Source: Vandiemenella viatica (Eukaryota; Arthropoda; Insecta; Orthoptera; Morabidae). Taken from it: 64,000 nucleotides of DNA. The first letter of the stretch is position 1; each line of letters begins with the position of its first letter. Of this stretch, positions 44,100 to 55,860 are shown piece after piece. The notes beneath the pieces are model-generated. The model saw nothing but the letters and a program-made list of their open reading frames with translations. It was not told where the DNA came from and ran no database searches. Both the position numbers and the translations under genes were made by a program. Where the stretch lies: positions 226,794,739-226,858,738 of the forward strand of contig CM061919.1 in assembly GCA_031002005.1 (NCBI GenBank). Direction: 5' to 3'.

Positions 44100-45911
44100 A
44101 CGCTTTTAGTTTTCTGTTACAACAAAAGGTTAATTAGAATATAAGGTGGGGAAAGAATTACTTGCTGAAGACTTGAAATGTAAATATCTTGGCATTACAT
44201 TTGATAACAAGTTTAACTGGGCAGGACACATTGGACAGGTGGTAGGAAAAGGTTTCAAAATTCTGCACTTGTTAGAGAGAGTCATGAAGGGATGTACGAG
44301 ACAGGGGTGAGAGAGTTGGGTTACAAAACTTTGGTCAGACCATTGTTTGAATATGGTAGTGTAGTATGGGACCCTCATTTTACGTATCAAATGCAGGAGT
44401 TGGAGAGGGTGCAAAAAAGGGTTGCTAGATTTGTTTCTGGAAATTATCACAGAATGTAATCAGTGGCAGATATGATAAAGGAGCTGAAATGGGATTCATT
44501 GCAAGACAGGAGGAGGATGAGGAGGGTCATGGGAGTGTACAGGGCGTATACTGGTGATGATGCATGGAAACATATTGGAGTAGGTATGGATAGTGTTGCA
44601 AACTGAAAAAAAAATTTTTTTTCAGGTTTGTGAAAAAAAAAAAAAAAAAAAAAACATGAAAAAAATCTAGCACCTTTGTTTTTTTTTCTAATTTTTTTTT
44701 TCATCCAGAAAACAGAATATTTGATAAATTATAGTTTTATTTATAGAACTGAATCATACAATGCCTTACATAATGATTCATAAATGTATCTATATAGGTA
44801 ACATAATTTTATTCATCCTCTAGGTCAGTACAATATTCACTAGTATCAGCACTACCAACACTAGTTCGGTTTGTGTCGGAATTTTCTGTTTCTTCTTCTG
44901 TCTCCTGTAGATCCACAACTTCAGAAATAGTTACATTTTCTTTTACTGGTTGATCTTGTATTGTAGAAAAAATATTTTGAGATTGCAATTTTAAATTGTG
45001 AGCAAAGTACTCACTGTGCATAAAGACTGTGCCGATAATTCTGTATTACGGTCATTTAAGTATGAATTTAAATCTATTATCATACAAAATAGAGGCTTTA
45101 TTTCTTTTTCAATCGTTGGTTTACGCCAACGGTTGCAAGGAAACGATTCATAATTACTGACAGTTTAATGACTCGGTATCACTAGCTGAGAGTTTAATGA
45201 GTATACGAATATAAGGAAAGCACACTAAGTAATATAAAGAGGACAAAAAACCCTAGATAAATTTAAAATTCCTAATTTTTTGAAAAGATCCGTAGGTCTA
45301 CAGATAAATTCGCAGTGCTGGCAGCACTAGTTCAAATAACAAGTATCAATCCTTCTCGCACAACCTACCCTTGTCGGGAAGTCCCCGTTCGTAAAAGAAA
45401 ATTTCATTCCATGTTGCCAATATTTTCGTAGTTTTCTTTTCTACTGTACCAGAAAAATAAAGTAGAATTAAAAATTAAAATAAGTACTTAGTATAACCTC
45501 TAAAACAGTCATATTAAATGATAAGTGCCTTGCAAATTTGAGATTTAGTATTTATAAAAAAAAAATGTGTTTTTTTTTTCACAGTTTTTTCATGTCAGAA
45601 AAAAACACCTTTTTTTATGACACTAGGTATGGAAAGTAGTGCATGGAAGGGAAAAGATGACCATGACCACAAGCTGGCACTTGATTTCAGGCACAAGGTT
45701 GTGGGAAGATTATCTTTTTTAGGTAAGGGTGTCAGGGAATGGAATGAGTTACCAAGAGAAATGATGAATAATTTACCGAAAACGTTGAAAGAATTTAAAG
45801 ATAAAATTTGTAGAGGGCAAATGTAGGTGGCTGCAGGATAGGGGGAGGATGGGGTGTAGGGAAATTGCCATCGTAGCCTGTGCTCCATTGCAATTAAATT
45901 AAATTAAATTT
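44100..45911 (+). mobile_element. CR1/jockey-type LINE 3' end, split by a hAT insertion
   Basis: 44160-44460 reads, across one frameshift, KYLGITFDNKFNWAGHIGQV and GYKTLVRPLFEYGSVVWDPH followed by ELERVQKRVARFVSGNYH, the region after the RT domain in CR1/jockey-like LINEs. The frame is cut at 44590 and resumes at 45626 (KLALDFRHKVVGRLSFLGKG, then WNELPREMM). It ends in ATTAA tandem repeats (about 45889-45911), a typical simple-repeat LINE tail. It is 5'-truncated. Confidence 0.85.
44591..45625. mobile_element. 1035-bp non-autonomous hAT-type transposon
   Basis: The 8-bp duplication GGTATGGA stands at 44583-44590 and 45626-45633. The ends are TAGTGTTGCAAAC and ...ATGACACTA, inverted for the first 6 bases with looser similarity beyond. 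Subterminal regions are rich in poly-A/T with a shared ACATGAAAAAA motif in inverse orientation. Excising it together with one duplication restores the host LINE's reading frame, confirming the boundaries. A 70-codon minus ORF (44809-45021) ending SEYCTDLEDE is acidic and unidentified; it may be a transposase or captured-gene remnant. Confidence 0.88.
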
Positions 45912-46103
45912 TGAGAAAGATATTGTAAGCATTTTTGTTTTAACTAGTTAGTGGTTTAATTTTGAAACACTCTTCCAGGTAATATAGTTCATTATTTGTT
46001 GTGGTCGCCAAGGGGTGGAACAAAATACATTTTGGGGAGGGAATATTGCTGTAAAGTAAGCACACAAATTATAATTGCTTTAAAAAATGAAAACACATTC
46101 AAA

Positions 46104-47266
46104 GAAAAGCACACTAAAATTTTTAAAATACCTTTATACCTTGCTTAGAATAAAGTAAATCTAAATGTACAATATTTTACATAAGTCTTATTGAAATTTT
46201 TAAATTAATTATTTATTTTTGGAGTCGGTGCCAGCTGTCACATCGCGAAGATCGAATTACTGAACTTTATTTGGTTTTCGAGGTGAAACGGAGAGTATGG
46301 ACAAAAATTCCAAATATTTTACAGCATGTTGTGAGGCAGATAGTGTTATTGCAGGAGACAGTTTAGGGAAACAAATTAACAGTATTTTAATCTGTTGTTC
46401 AGCCTTGTTGATCATCCAGGCATATCTCTGGGGCTACAGTGTCAGTTGGTAGGCTGCATCATGCAGTAAACACTTTATAGGTAGTATAATATCGGCGTAT
46501 CATCTGTATGTTTCAGTTTTGTAAAAACATGTTTCTAGAATTAATTGTACATAAGTAGTAACATGATTTTTTATGTATTATTATTTTTCATTATTGTTTT
46601 TATCTTTTTGTTTTTCTCGCTTTGGCTGACACCGACTCCAAAAATAACTAATTAATATAAAATAATTGTTAAAAAGCACACTATTTAAAATAACTTTGTA
46701 CCTTGCTTAGCAGAAAGTAAATCCAAATGGACAATATTTTACATTACTGTGATTGAAATTTTTACATTAATTAGTTATTTTTTTGAGTCGGTGCCAGTTG
46801 TCACATCGCAAAGATCGAATTACACAAGTTAATTTGATGTTCGAGGCGAAATGGGGAGTTCGAGCAAAAATTCACAATAGGAAATAGTGTTATTGCAGGA
46901 TACAGCTTAGGGAAACAAACTAATAGTATTTTAATCTGTGGCTCGGCCTTGTTAGTCATCCACGTATATCACATGCCCTACAGTGTCAGTTGGTAGGCTG
47001 CATCATGCAGTACACGCTTTACCGTTAGTACAATATCGGCATATCAACTGTATGTTTCAGTTTTGTTGAAACATGTTTCTAGCATTAATCGTAGGTAAGC
47101 AGTAACATAATTTTTTTATGTTATTATTGTTTTTATCTTTTTGTTTTTCTTGCTTTCGATTGCACTGACTCCAAAAATAACTAATTAATGTAAAATATTG
47201 TCCATTTAGATTTACTTTCTCCTAAGTAAGTTATAAAGTTATTTTAAAAGTTTTAGTGCTTTTTTT
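46104..47266. mobile_element. Doubled long-inverted-repeat element (two related bodies in tandem)
   Basis: Outer ends AAGCACACTAAAATTTTTAA and TTTTAAAAGTTTTAGTGCTT are inverted. Each contains TTTACTTT/AAAGTAAAT and TGTACAATATTTTACA-like blocks. Inside, two bodies start with GGAGTCGGTGCCAG (46221, 46785) and end with CACCGACTCC (46630, and CACTGACTCC at 47163). The bodies share long stretches, e.g. TCACATCGC-AAGATCGAATTAC and GTCAGTTGGTAGGCTGCATC. No transposase ORF. Two copies of a MITE that share one central arm, or a duplicated foldback element. Confidence 0.8.
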
Positions 47267-47769
47267 AAGGCAGTTTTTATGTTGTTTTTTTTAATAATTT
47301 TATTTTTAAATTTTTAGTGGTATTATAGTTTGTTTTTAAAAATGCCGCAGCAGTTCCAATTTTGTGAACTTCCTGATGCTCGAGGATTAAAGCGCTTGCT
47401 TTCAAAAAAGAATCCTGTCTTTATATACCACAACAACTTCCCGAACGGGGTGAATTGGGTGTTGTGTTAAGGAATGTCAGTTTACATTTTGGTCCAGGCT
47501 ATGTTTCGAACTAATCATAACATCTGTTAAAGCTGCTGGTCGATAACCGAACCATGTAACATCTGAGCATTAATACACCCCACATACAGAACTCTGTCTC
47601 TGGAATATATCTGTCTGCTCCGGCATCACACAGAAAATATAGATTTTTAATTGGCTTTCACAACTTGAAAACTTGGGATCCAAGTTGAAATCTGAAGTAC
47701 ATGTTGAGACATTATAACCCATTTATTTTATAAATATTATGCCATGACATAAAAATAACTTAATTGATT

Positions 47770-49880
47770 TTTACGGGATTTAAAACTGTGGCTTTTTGTA
47801 AAGAACATTGGAAATTAAAAGGGGTGAGGGTAAAGGGGAAGAGGTATTGATTGGGCTTTTGTTTACCAAATGTAGACTGCCTTTTCTGATTGTTTTAAAG
47901 TATACGTGTGTAAATTTCTGTTGATATCAGATAAAACTGTAGGTATCTATAAAAAACAATTATGCGGTGTGGAGATGAGAGTTTGGTTTTTCTAAAGCTA
48001 GTGTGGGCAGTATTGTCTGTTTGTTTTAAAGTATACATGTGGAAATTTCCATCGAAATCATATAAAAACTGTAGCTTTATGTGAAGAACATTTGCAAAAA
48101 AATTAAATGGGGTAAGGGAGTGAATGGTAGAGTTTTGTAAACAGAATGTAGACACTATGTTTCTCTTTGTTTTTAAGTATACACGTGCAGTGTTCCATCG
48201 AAATCTGCTAATACCGTGGGTATCAATAAAGAACATTGGAAATTGGGAGGGATGGGGGTCGAAGGGAAGAGAGGTTGTATTTCTGCAACCAAATTTAATC
48301 ACAATTGTTCCGTGTGTTTTTAAAGTATACATGTGCAAATTTCCTTCAGAATCAGATAGAAACTGTAGTTTTGTGTAGATTAAGGGAATGGGAAGGGGGA
48401 GAGGGGTTTGGTTTCTCTAAACCAAATGTAGTCAGTGTTTTTGTTTGTTTTGAAGTATACATGTGCCTGCTTCCTTCAAAATCGGATAGAAACTGTAGCT
48501 TTATGTAAAGAACATTGACAGTAATTAAAGGAGGATAGGGTTTGCATTTTTGTGGAAGTAATGTGGACAGTATTTTTCTTTTTCTCTGTTTTAAAGTATA
48601 CGCATGTGAAGTTCCACCAAAATCAAATTAAAATGTGGGTTTGTACAAAAATTAAGGGGTGTAAAATGGGAGCTAGGGTAGTTTATGGATTTTTTGGTCA
48701 GAAATCTTCTCCATAAAAAATACATATATGTGTCAACTTTCATAAAGATCAGTCAAATGGTGTCTACTGTAACTTTTTAAAAAGAAAATTGACAAAAATC
48801 AAGGGGGTGGAAATGGGGAGAGGGGTTCAGTTTTTGCAGACCGAAAGTTGACATTATTTTTCTCCTTTTTTTAATAGTAAAAGTATCCTAAGTTCTACCT
48901 AAACCAGATAAAAAATGTGGGTTTGTATAAAAATTAAGTGGTTTAATGAGGAGAGGGGGTGGTTCTTGAATTTTTGGATCAGAAACCTTTTTCGTGAAAA
49001 AATACATATAAGCGCCAACTTTTATGGTAATCAGTCAAACGGTGTCGACTGTAGCTTTTTATAAATAACATTGACCAAAGTTAATGGGGTTGAAGGAGGG
49101 AAAGGGCTTGAGCTTTGGCAAACCAAATGTTGACAGCATTTTTCTCTTTCCTTTAAAGTATACATGGGCAAAGCTCAATCAAAATCATATAAGAAATTTA
49201 GATTTCTATAAAATTAAGGGGTATAAAGGAAGATATGGGGTGGTTTTTTATTTATTTATTTTTGGTCAAAAACCTTCTCCATGAAAAATTACAGGTATTT
49301 TCCAACTTTAATGGAGACCAGTTAAATGGTGTCAACTGTAGGTAAAAGTTTAGGGGGTGGATAGGGGGAAAGGGCTTCAATTTTTTCAAACCAAAAGCTG
49401 ACAGCATTTTTCTCTTTATTGTTGACAAAGTTCCATCGAAATCAGATAAAAAATGTGGGTTTGTATAAAAATTAAGTGGTGTAAAGGAGATAGGGGTGGT
49501 TTTTTTATTATTTTTTTTGGTGAGATTCTCCATGAAACATTACATGTATATGCCAACTTTGATGATAATCGGTCAAACGGTGTTGAGTGAAGTTTTTTTT
49601 GGAGAACATTGACAATAATTAAAGGGGTGGATGGAGGGAGGGGGTTGAGCTTTGACAGACCCAATGTTGACAGCATTTTTCTCTTTGTTTTAAAGTATAC
49701 ATGTGCAATGTTCAATCAAAATCAGGTAAGAAATGTAGGTTTCTATAAAATTAAGGGGTGTAAGGGGAAAGGGGTGTTTTTTTATTTTTATCTTTTTTTT
49801 TTTTTTTTGGTCAGAAACCTTCTCCATGAAAAACTGCAAGTACCGGTATATACCAACTTTAATGGAGACCATTAGTTAAA
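47770..49880 (+). repeat. Tandem array, ~140-bp units passing into ~270-bp double units
   Basis: The motif AAAGTATACATGTGCAAATT recurs (47896, 48027, 48172, 48321, 48453, 48593, 49155, 49691), spaced about 131-149 bp at first and about 270 bp later. Between occurrences are GAACATTGACAAAAATTAA, GGGGAGAGGGGTTG, AACCAAATGTAGACAG and ATCAGATAAAAACTGTAG. Units are diverged. ORFs on either strand in it are by-products of the repeat. Confidence 0.9.
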
Positions 49881-50122
49881 CTAAGTAAGCTCCCCATCTA
49901 TAAGGAATCGAAGCCATATAAAGTTATTATGGTAGCAAGCAATTTGCGGTAGATTTAAGGAAATTTATGAGTTTTAGACTTTTCATATAATCTGAGATTA
50001 AAATTTTATATGTTACCAAATATCGGCTTTCTATGACTATGGGAAGGACCTTAGAGTTCTGATGATCATCAGTGAGTGAGTGAGTGTATAGTAAAATTTG
50101 AATGACTAACATCCAAACTAAG

Positions 50123-50128
<6 letters not shown>

Positions 50129-50163
<35 letters not shown>
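50129..50163 (+). repeat. A(35) tract
   Basis: A pure run of 35 A after AAGAACAGC. It may mark a retroposon end, but no element is recognisable on its left. Confidence 0.9.
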
Positions 50164-50165
<2 letters not shown>

Positions 50166-51850
50166 AGTTTGCTATAATTGTTAATATCCATATATAATAC
50201 AAATTTGAGATATGTAACATCAATAACACTGGAGAAATTGAGGTTCAAAAATGGCACCAATCTCTTCAAGGCAATGCCTCCATTGACTCAGCAGGTGTGG
50301 TGTGCACTGCCATGCACCTAGATAAATACAATTCCACACTGCAGTTACAAAATGAGTTTTAAAGCTATGAAGAAATATTGCACTTAATTTGCATATTTAG
50401 CCTTGTCTCACTGTTATTGGTGCTGCCAAAATACTGGTCTCTGGGGGGCCTTCCTCAGGGTTGCTTCAGGTTAATGCTCTTTTGTCACTTTACAGCACAC
50501 TGGGGGGACTGTTTTGCAGAATATATATGCTGTTCCTGAGATGGTCTAATGGAGGTTTCTGCTCTCTTTGGAACAATCCAGTTGTTGCTGTTGCAACGCA
50601 TTTGTCTATGAGTACATATTGTAACACATCTTAGAATTTCGCATAATGAAATTAGTTTCTAAGATAGCGAGTTCAATTGAAGTATATGGTACCACCATTT
50701 TAAAGCCATTCTTCCAGTTAATTTTAATAATAATCCCAAGTAACATGTCCAACATAAGCATTAATTCAAGTATGAACAGTAAATTCAATAGCTAAAGTCA
50801 TTTAAACAACTGTTGAGAAACTTAACCCAGATTTGGACATGAAATATTTGACTTTCATATAACTTTGCTAAATCAATATATTTCTTTAGTTCAGAAGATG
50901 TTTAGTTAGATATATAGCCAGAAGATGAGAAAGTTTGTTGTTAGAAGATCTTACTTAGAGTTTAAAGATGTTTAAAAGTGATTTGCCGGTTTAGAATTTT
51001 GTCACGTAATTTTCCACTCCAAAATCGAAGTATTCAGTCATTAGAAAACAGTTAAGAAGTCAAGTGATAGATAGAAAGTAGCGTAATTTTCGTTAAAACA
51101 ACATATTAAAATTTTAGAAAGTTTAAAGATCGTTTTTGCATATAATTTGGTATAGCTAGACATGTGCTCCATGTAAAAGTTTAATATTTCAGTTTTATTT
51201 GGGAATTCATGAGAAGAAATTATGTTCAGAGTAAAGTTTATTTAAATATAAAGGGTTTTGAAAAAGTTTTATTCCAAAATATTAAAGCACTTGATTGTAA
51301 TAAAATAAAATAGGTTTTGGCGCCAGAAACGCTTGCACAGTTTAGCTCAAATTTGATGTGCAGTCGGGAGGAATAATATTCTAAAATTTGTAATAAATCA
51401 GGGGATATACTTAGAGATTACAAATTTTTACAGTAACCGTTTTTCAATATGGAAATTTGTTTGAAGCTAAAGTCGATATTCTGAACATTTTAAGTAGTCA
51501 AATTTTGTTTTCGAATTTCATACCACTTTCAAAATTAGGTAACATACTTTATTTGATATCAGGAACTAAATGAGCAATAGGAGAATAGACTTACATTTGT
51601 TTTAGTTTAATATTTCAAAAGTTATGGCGATCACATCTTAATGAGTCTTTTTCTGGCGAAACTATTAAAGTTACGAAAAATTTGATAATAATTTAATTTG
51701 ACGTTTGTAATAATATCTAGTAACTACCAAAATTTCAGAGAGATAAGATTATTTTAGTTGTCAAGGTCAAATTGTATTGTGAAATATTCGTCAGTAACTG
51801 ATCAGTTTCGTGGGAAAGTCAGAGAAAGGTTCTTCCCACGGCTCAGGCAG
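50164..51850. other. No gene recognised
   Basis: AT-rich unique-looking sequence. A TTGGCGCCAGAAACG string near 51318 resembles an LTR-element primer-binding site, but no LTR or gag/pol flanks it. Confidence 0.5.
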
Positions 51851-51960
51851 CATCGATTCTATAAATACCCCCTCCAGAAGCTACTCTCTCGCTAGTCAAA
51901 CAGCAGCAGTCTCAGTTTGCATTACTAGTTATGTAGGACGTTAGCTAGTTTGGGCTTGTG
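51800..51960 (+). promoter_or_regulatory. TATA-containing GC-richer block (possible LTR or promoter)
   Basis: TATAAATA (51860-51867) is followed about 30 bases on by TCGCTAGTCAAAC and then GTCTCAGTTTG, both initiator-like. The local base composition is more GC-rich than its surroundings. It could be an LTR promoter or that of an unannotated transcript. No ORF follows. Confidence 0.25.
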
Positions 51961-52441
51961 GCGCGGCGTATTAACAACTTGCGCGGAAATGGTTGAACTT
52001 TGAAGTTATGGGTGAAAGTCAAGTTAAAACCTCATGTAGTTAAGAAACTGTGAGGGCGTGAGGTTTTGTTATGCTCAAATGGTTGGTCGAATCTGTAAAA
52101 TGTTTTTTCGGAAAATTTGTTTGATTGCCTGTACAGTTTGCTGACTTGTAAAATTTGAAGAATATATTTGTCAAACAAGAATGGACTAGTGAACATCATT
52201 TGAACTGTACCTTTTCATAGTTTTTGTGTTAAAATCTATGTGGCCACCAAATCATTAAATAAGTCAGAACTGTAACTTCCTAGGCTACACACGGTTATAG
52301 CTGAGACCAAGTGTTTATGCTCCACCCCCGGCATAAGCTTTTCGTCTTACAATATTTCCACGTTGGACTCAATCCATAGCACTGGTCTTTGCTGAAATTT
52401 TTGGGATGTTTAAAAATTTCTATGGATCCAATAATTTTGCC

Positions 52442-52445
<4 letters not shown>

Positions 52446-52509
<64 letters not shown>
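52446..52509 (+). repeat. A(64) tract
   Basis: An uninterrupted run of 64 A after GCCTTCT. Such length suggests either a recent retroposition tail or an assembly-prone homopolymer. Upstream, 51860 has a TATA box on the same strand, so a retroposed or LTR-initiated transcript ending here is possible. Confidence 0.9.
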
Positions 52510-52511
<2 letters not shown>

Positions 52512-53344
52512 TCAATTGTGTTATGATTCGTCTTCTACCATTTAATTCCAAGCCCTCCTTCTACATAGTGCTCCACCACTACCAATTAGGTTGTTTTGTT
52601 TGAGTCTTGTATAATGATAATGTTCTTTCAATCTTACAGCGACTGCTCAAGATGAGTCACAATCACAGGGAATCTTTTACACTCCTCACTAACAGCACTC
52701 TGTGAGCCTTTGCAGATCTTAAAATGCTTGTCACGTTGTTTTTACCGCTAAGGATGGGTTCAGTATTGACTTTCGTTGGCACTTTAACTATTCTTTCAGT
52801 GACCCTTTTCTATATGGTAGAAAGGCATCCTTCTTTTCTTTTTCCTTTGGTCATCATTTTTGTTCATCTTATTACTGCTCAAATTATGGGCTCCTCTTGC
52901 CAGAGAAGGAGCACACACACTACCGGAAAATCAAAACAGTTCTCCCAGTGTGTCAAAAAACGACGAAGGAGCAGATATGTTAACCTGAAGCACCCATGAT
53001 AAAGACACTAGGTTGGGACTGAAATGTTGTCAGCACCAGTAACAATGACATAGTGCTTAGCCCAAAAAGTAAGTGCAATTTTACATCTCTGAAAAGCTTG
53101 ATATTTTATATGAAGCATTACCTTTGCTTTCTTCTCTAGTAGCTTCTTTCTTGAATATTGACATTGAGTTTTTACATTCTTACCATATTATGAGAAAGAA
53201 CCTACTTGTTTTCAGAATCACCTTATAAAGAAGATACCTTGAGTGTCTCCATCACTTCCTCTGATTTTAATAATATATGACATGTTATAGTAGACTAAAA
53301 ATCTAAAAGTCACAATTTTTTAATATCAAAAAGTATTTTGGGAT
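52510..53344 (+). other. No gene recognised
   Basis: A 91-codon ORF (52724-52999) begins hydrophobic and ends basic but has no family motif. Just after it, ATGATAAAGACACTAGGTTG...GACTGAAATGTTGTC resembles the decayed hammerhead-like tag of Penelope-like ends. Confidence 0.35.
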
Positions 53345-53560
53345 GGATCAGGGAAGTATGACAGACGGAAATTCATATCCCAGGCCCTGATTACTGGCTA
53401 TCCTGGTTGCAGTTTTTAGGCAGTTTCCTGTAGATAATCTAGGTGAATGCTGGGACAGTTATGAATCTCCACTTCGTACACTACACATTTCACAAACACA
53501 GGACATTTATCCCATAGAACACAAGTTACAGATGGCAACATATACACTTCTCCCTATAAA
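53345..53560 (+). repeat. SINE-like fragment
   Basis: CCTGGTTGCAGTTTTTAGGC, AGTTTCCTGTAGATAATCTA and GGTGAATGCTGGGACAGTT are followed by TACACTACACATTTCAC, GGACATTTATCCCATAG and CACAAGTTACAGATGGCAAC. This order is that of a widespread insect tRNA-related SINE. A related body is at 9230-9430. No intact A and B boxes were found. Confidence 0.45.
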
Positions 53561-53889
53561 GACCAAGATTGGCCTAGGAAGCTGGTAGTAGATGCAACTT
53601 GTTTTGAAAATAAACACTGCCTCTGGAAGAGTACATGTCAAACTGCCTGAAAAAGTGGAATAGTTCTAAAGATGATGATTATTAATCTTCTAATCACACT
53701 AGTACCAAAGATATAATTGTACCACCTATGATTTCATTACTTTCTGTGATATGTAATAGAAGACTATAAGCCTAAAGATTTTTTTATAAATAAAAATCTA
53801 TAAATTTTTTTTTTATTTCACACAGAAAAAATAATTTTGACAAAGCAAAATATTTCAAAAATGGAAGATAAGGGGAAAAAAGTTTCAAT

Positions 53890-54720
53890 CTGTGTCGCGA
53901 ATGTGTCACGAATATCGTGAAATAAGCACAAAATAGTTAGGAATATTCAGTTGCGTGAGAAGCCGCAAGTATAGGAAAGAGCCATTAGTGAGGCAACGAC
54001 TAGAAAGTCTCCAGAACACAGATCAACAACGTCATTAGACATGGAAGCTACCAAAAGAGGTATCCGGGAAGCAGCCACCGGGGGCCCGAAATAGGTGAAT
54101 AGGCATGTGTATTGCAACGTGACCCGGGAGAGTACGTGACAGAAGCTTCAGAAGCTTCTAGAAGGCAGATTAAGGACGCAATCAAGCGATATATAAGGGG
54201 GTCGCCAGAGTAGGGCCAGCAAGCAACAGAGCTAGTTAGGGACCAGCCGCCAGTGAGTGGGGTTGGAAGCTGTCCGGAGCGGGGCACGGCAGCTAGACTA
54301 GCAGGCCTTCGACTCTCGCCTTCTGGCTTCATGAGGAAGCAGAACTTAGGCTCAGGCAGAGGCTCGGGTGCCAGAACGGGACTTAGTCTCTGTCGCCAGT
54401 AGGTCGAATTTCTACAATAGTATGCCATGTAGGAATTGAACTTAAAATCCAGAACTCGCGCCTCCCTTAGACTTTGATTTTCTTAGCAAGCCTTACCAAC
54501 GGAACTTAGGTTCACAGATTTAAGTCGGTCTTCGTGAGCTGCAAACTTGTCTCTTGTAATTCTTGTGTGTGTTTGTTTTTATTTCTACCAGTTATTCCAC
54601 TCCGAGTTCCCTAGTCTGAAGTGAATACCCATGTTGCAATTGATTCTAATATCAAGCTCTCATCTTCCGAACCGCTCGCGGAAGTAAAAGCCACCCAGGA
54701 CGCAACATCTGGTCAGTCAA
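53890..54720 (+). other. GC-richer block with TATA box, possible solo LTR
   Basis: Base composition shifts sharply to about half GC. TATATAAG (54190-54197) lies 300 bases in, after paired AGAAGCTTC repeats (54141-54163). A 126-codon minus ORF (54048-54428) is probably an effect of composition. I could not find matching TG...CA ends with a target duplication, so LTR identity is only a guess; a promoter/CpG-type block of an unannotated gene is the alternative. Confidence 0.25.
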
Positions 54721-55639
54721 TTTTTAGGATTTACACCATACCAGTTTCAAAAGTTTTACCTAAAATTTGTAAGTAAAAAATTGAAAAACCACCAAAAAAA
54801 ATGTGTTTTGAAATAAAAAATTTAAGTGCTTTTATGGTCCTTCCATAACACATGAAGTCTGGGGTAACTACTCCACAAGTTGATAATACCAAAGACATTA
54901 CTCTGCCCATCATTGACAATGCTTTTGATACATTAAGCTACACTAAAAGATAAGCTAGCAATAATTTTATCTATGATAAAAAAACTTTTGAGAGAATTTA
55001 ATGGTACCTGTTTTGGTAATGTGAAGGAATAAAAACAGACTATTTTCTTTGCAATCCAGTTACTTAGTTTTTGGGTGGTGAAAGACCCGCTAATTTCCAA
55101 TCACCAGCGTAAACAAATTATATTCATTTTTATGTACCTTAATCAAAATTAATCTTATTCCATTTCATTCTTGGAAAAATAATAATAATTACTTTTGCAT
55201 AGAAAAATGAGTGACTGTCAGATATTCCTACTACCTAATCTCATTTAATGGCCTGTTGTTATGTGAAGGGCCCTACAGCCGGCCATTGGGCCCCTCCATC
55301 GGCCAGTGGGCCCATGGTACATTTGCTTAAATTCCACTCCCTCTCCCCCTCCCCCCTCCCAAATGCCAGCCCTGTGAAAAAGTAAAAGAAAGCTCCTTTC
55401 ACCCTCCAAAAATGTTTCTCCAGGGATAAAATATACACATATAATATGATAGTAGTGAAAACAGGCATATTCAAGTGACTGAAATAAGATTAATCAGATC
55501 TAGTATCCAAAAGACCAGATTAGATAAAATCAAAAGCGAATCAGTCAGACTTCAATAAACAAAAGCATCTTAGGAGAATCAATGATTTGGTCCCCAAGAT
55601 GAGAATGGTGCCAAATACACTACCTAAGGCATATTTTGG
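54721..55639. other. No gene recognised
   Basis: AT-rich with a short GC-rich quasi-palindrome near 55268-55316 (GGGCCCTACAGCCGGCC and GGCCAGTGGGCCC). Confidence 0.5.
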
Positions 55640-55860
55640 AAAATCAGCTACTTGAAAAAGACCAAAAGATAGTTGGATGGAGCAAGTATAAAAAGACCTG
55701 GCCAGTCTCACGGACAACTTAGAAGTTGTCCAGAATGGGTAAAGATAATGGGAGAGAAGTTGTGGCCAGAAAGAACATAATGGAAGATGATTCATTACCA
55801 TCTCAGTCCATTGGAATGGAATAATGAGAATGAAAATAAGGAAGAGTAGCGAAAGTAAAC
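55640..55860 (+). mobile_element. Possible LINE 3' coding remnant
   Basis: The plus strand reads, with frameshifts, PKDSWMEQV and KDLASLTDNLEVVQN, resembling the RPRxxWxxxVxxDL segment that ends many LINE ORF2 proteins. The motif is short and loose. Confidence 0.3.

Noticed and set aside
47343..47472. 42-codon ORF beginning MPQQFQFCELPDARG
   Set aside because: Too short, with no splice context or recognised family; kept only as a note.
47895..48338. 147-codon minus-strand ORF, and similar ORFs at 48124-48508 and 49252-49715
   Set aside because: They lie in the tandem array and repeat the unit's translation; no protein family motif.
47770..49880. CRISPR-like array
   Set aside because: Units are long, diverged and contiguous with no unique spacers of fixed length; it is a satellite-type tandem array in an animal genome.
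51310..51340. TTGGCGCCAGAAACG as an LTR retrotransposon primer-binding site
   Set aside because: No LTR boundary upstream and no gag or pol sequence downstream.
52724..52999. 91-codon ORF with hydrophobic start
   Set aside because: No family motif or conserved copy, and it is next to a Penelope-like tag; probably chance.
54048..54428. 126-codon minus-strand ORF
   Set aside because: Sits in a GC-richer block where stops are rare; no motif, splice context or conservation evidence.
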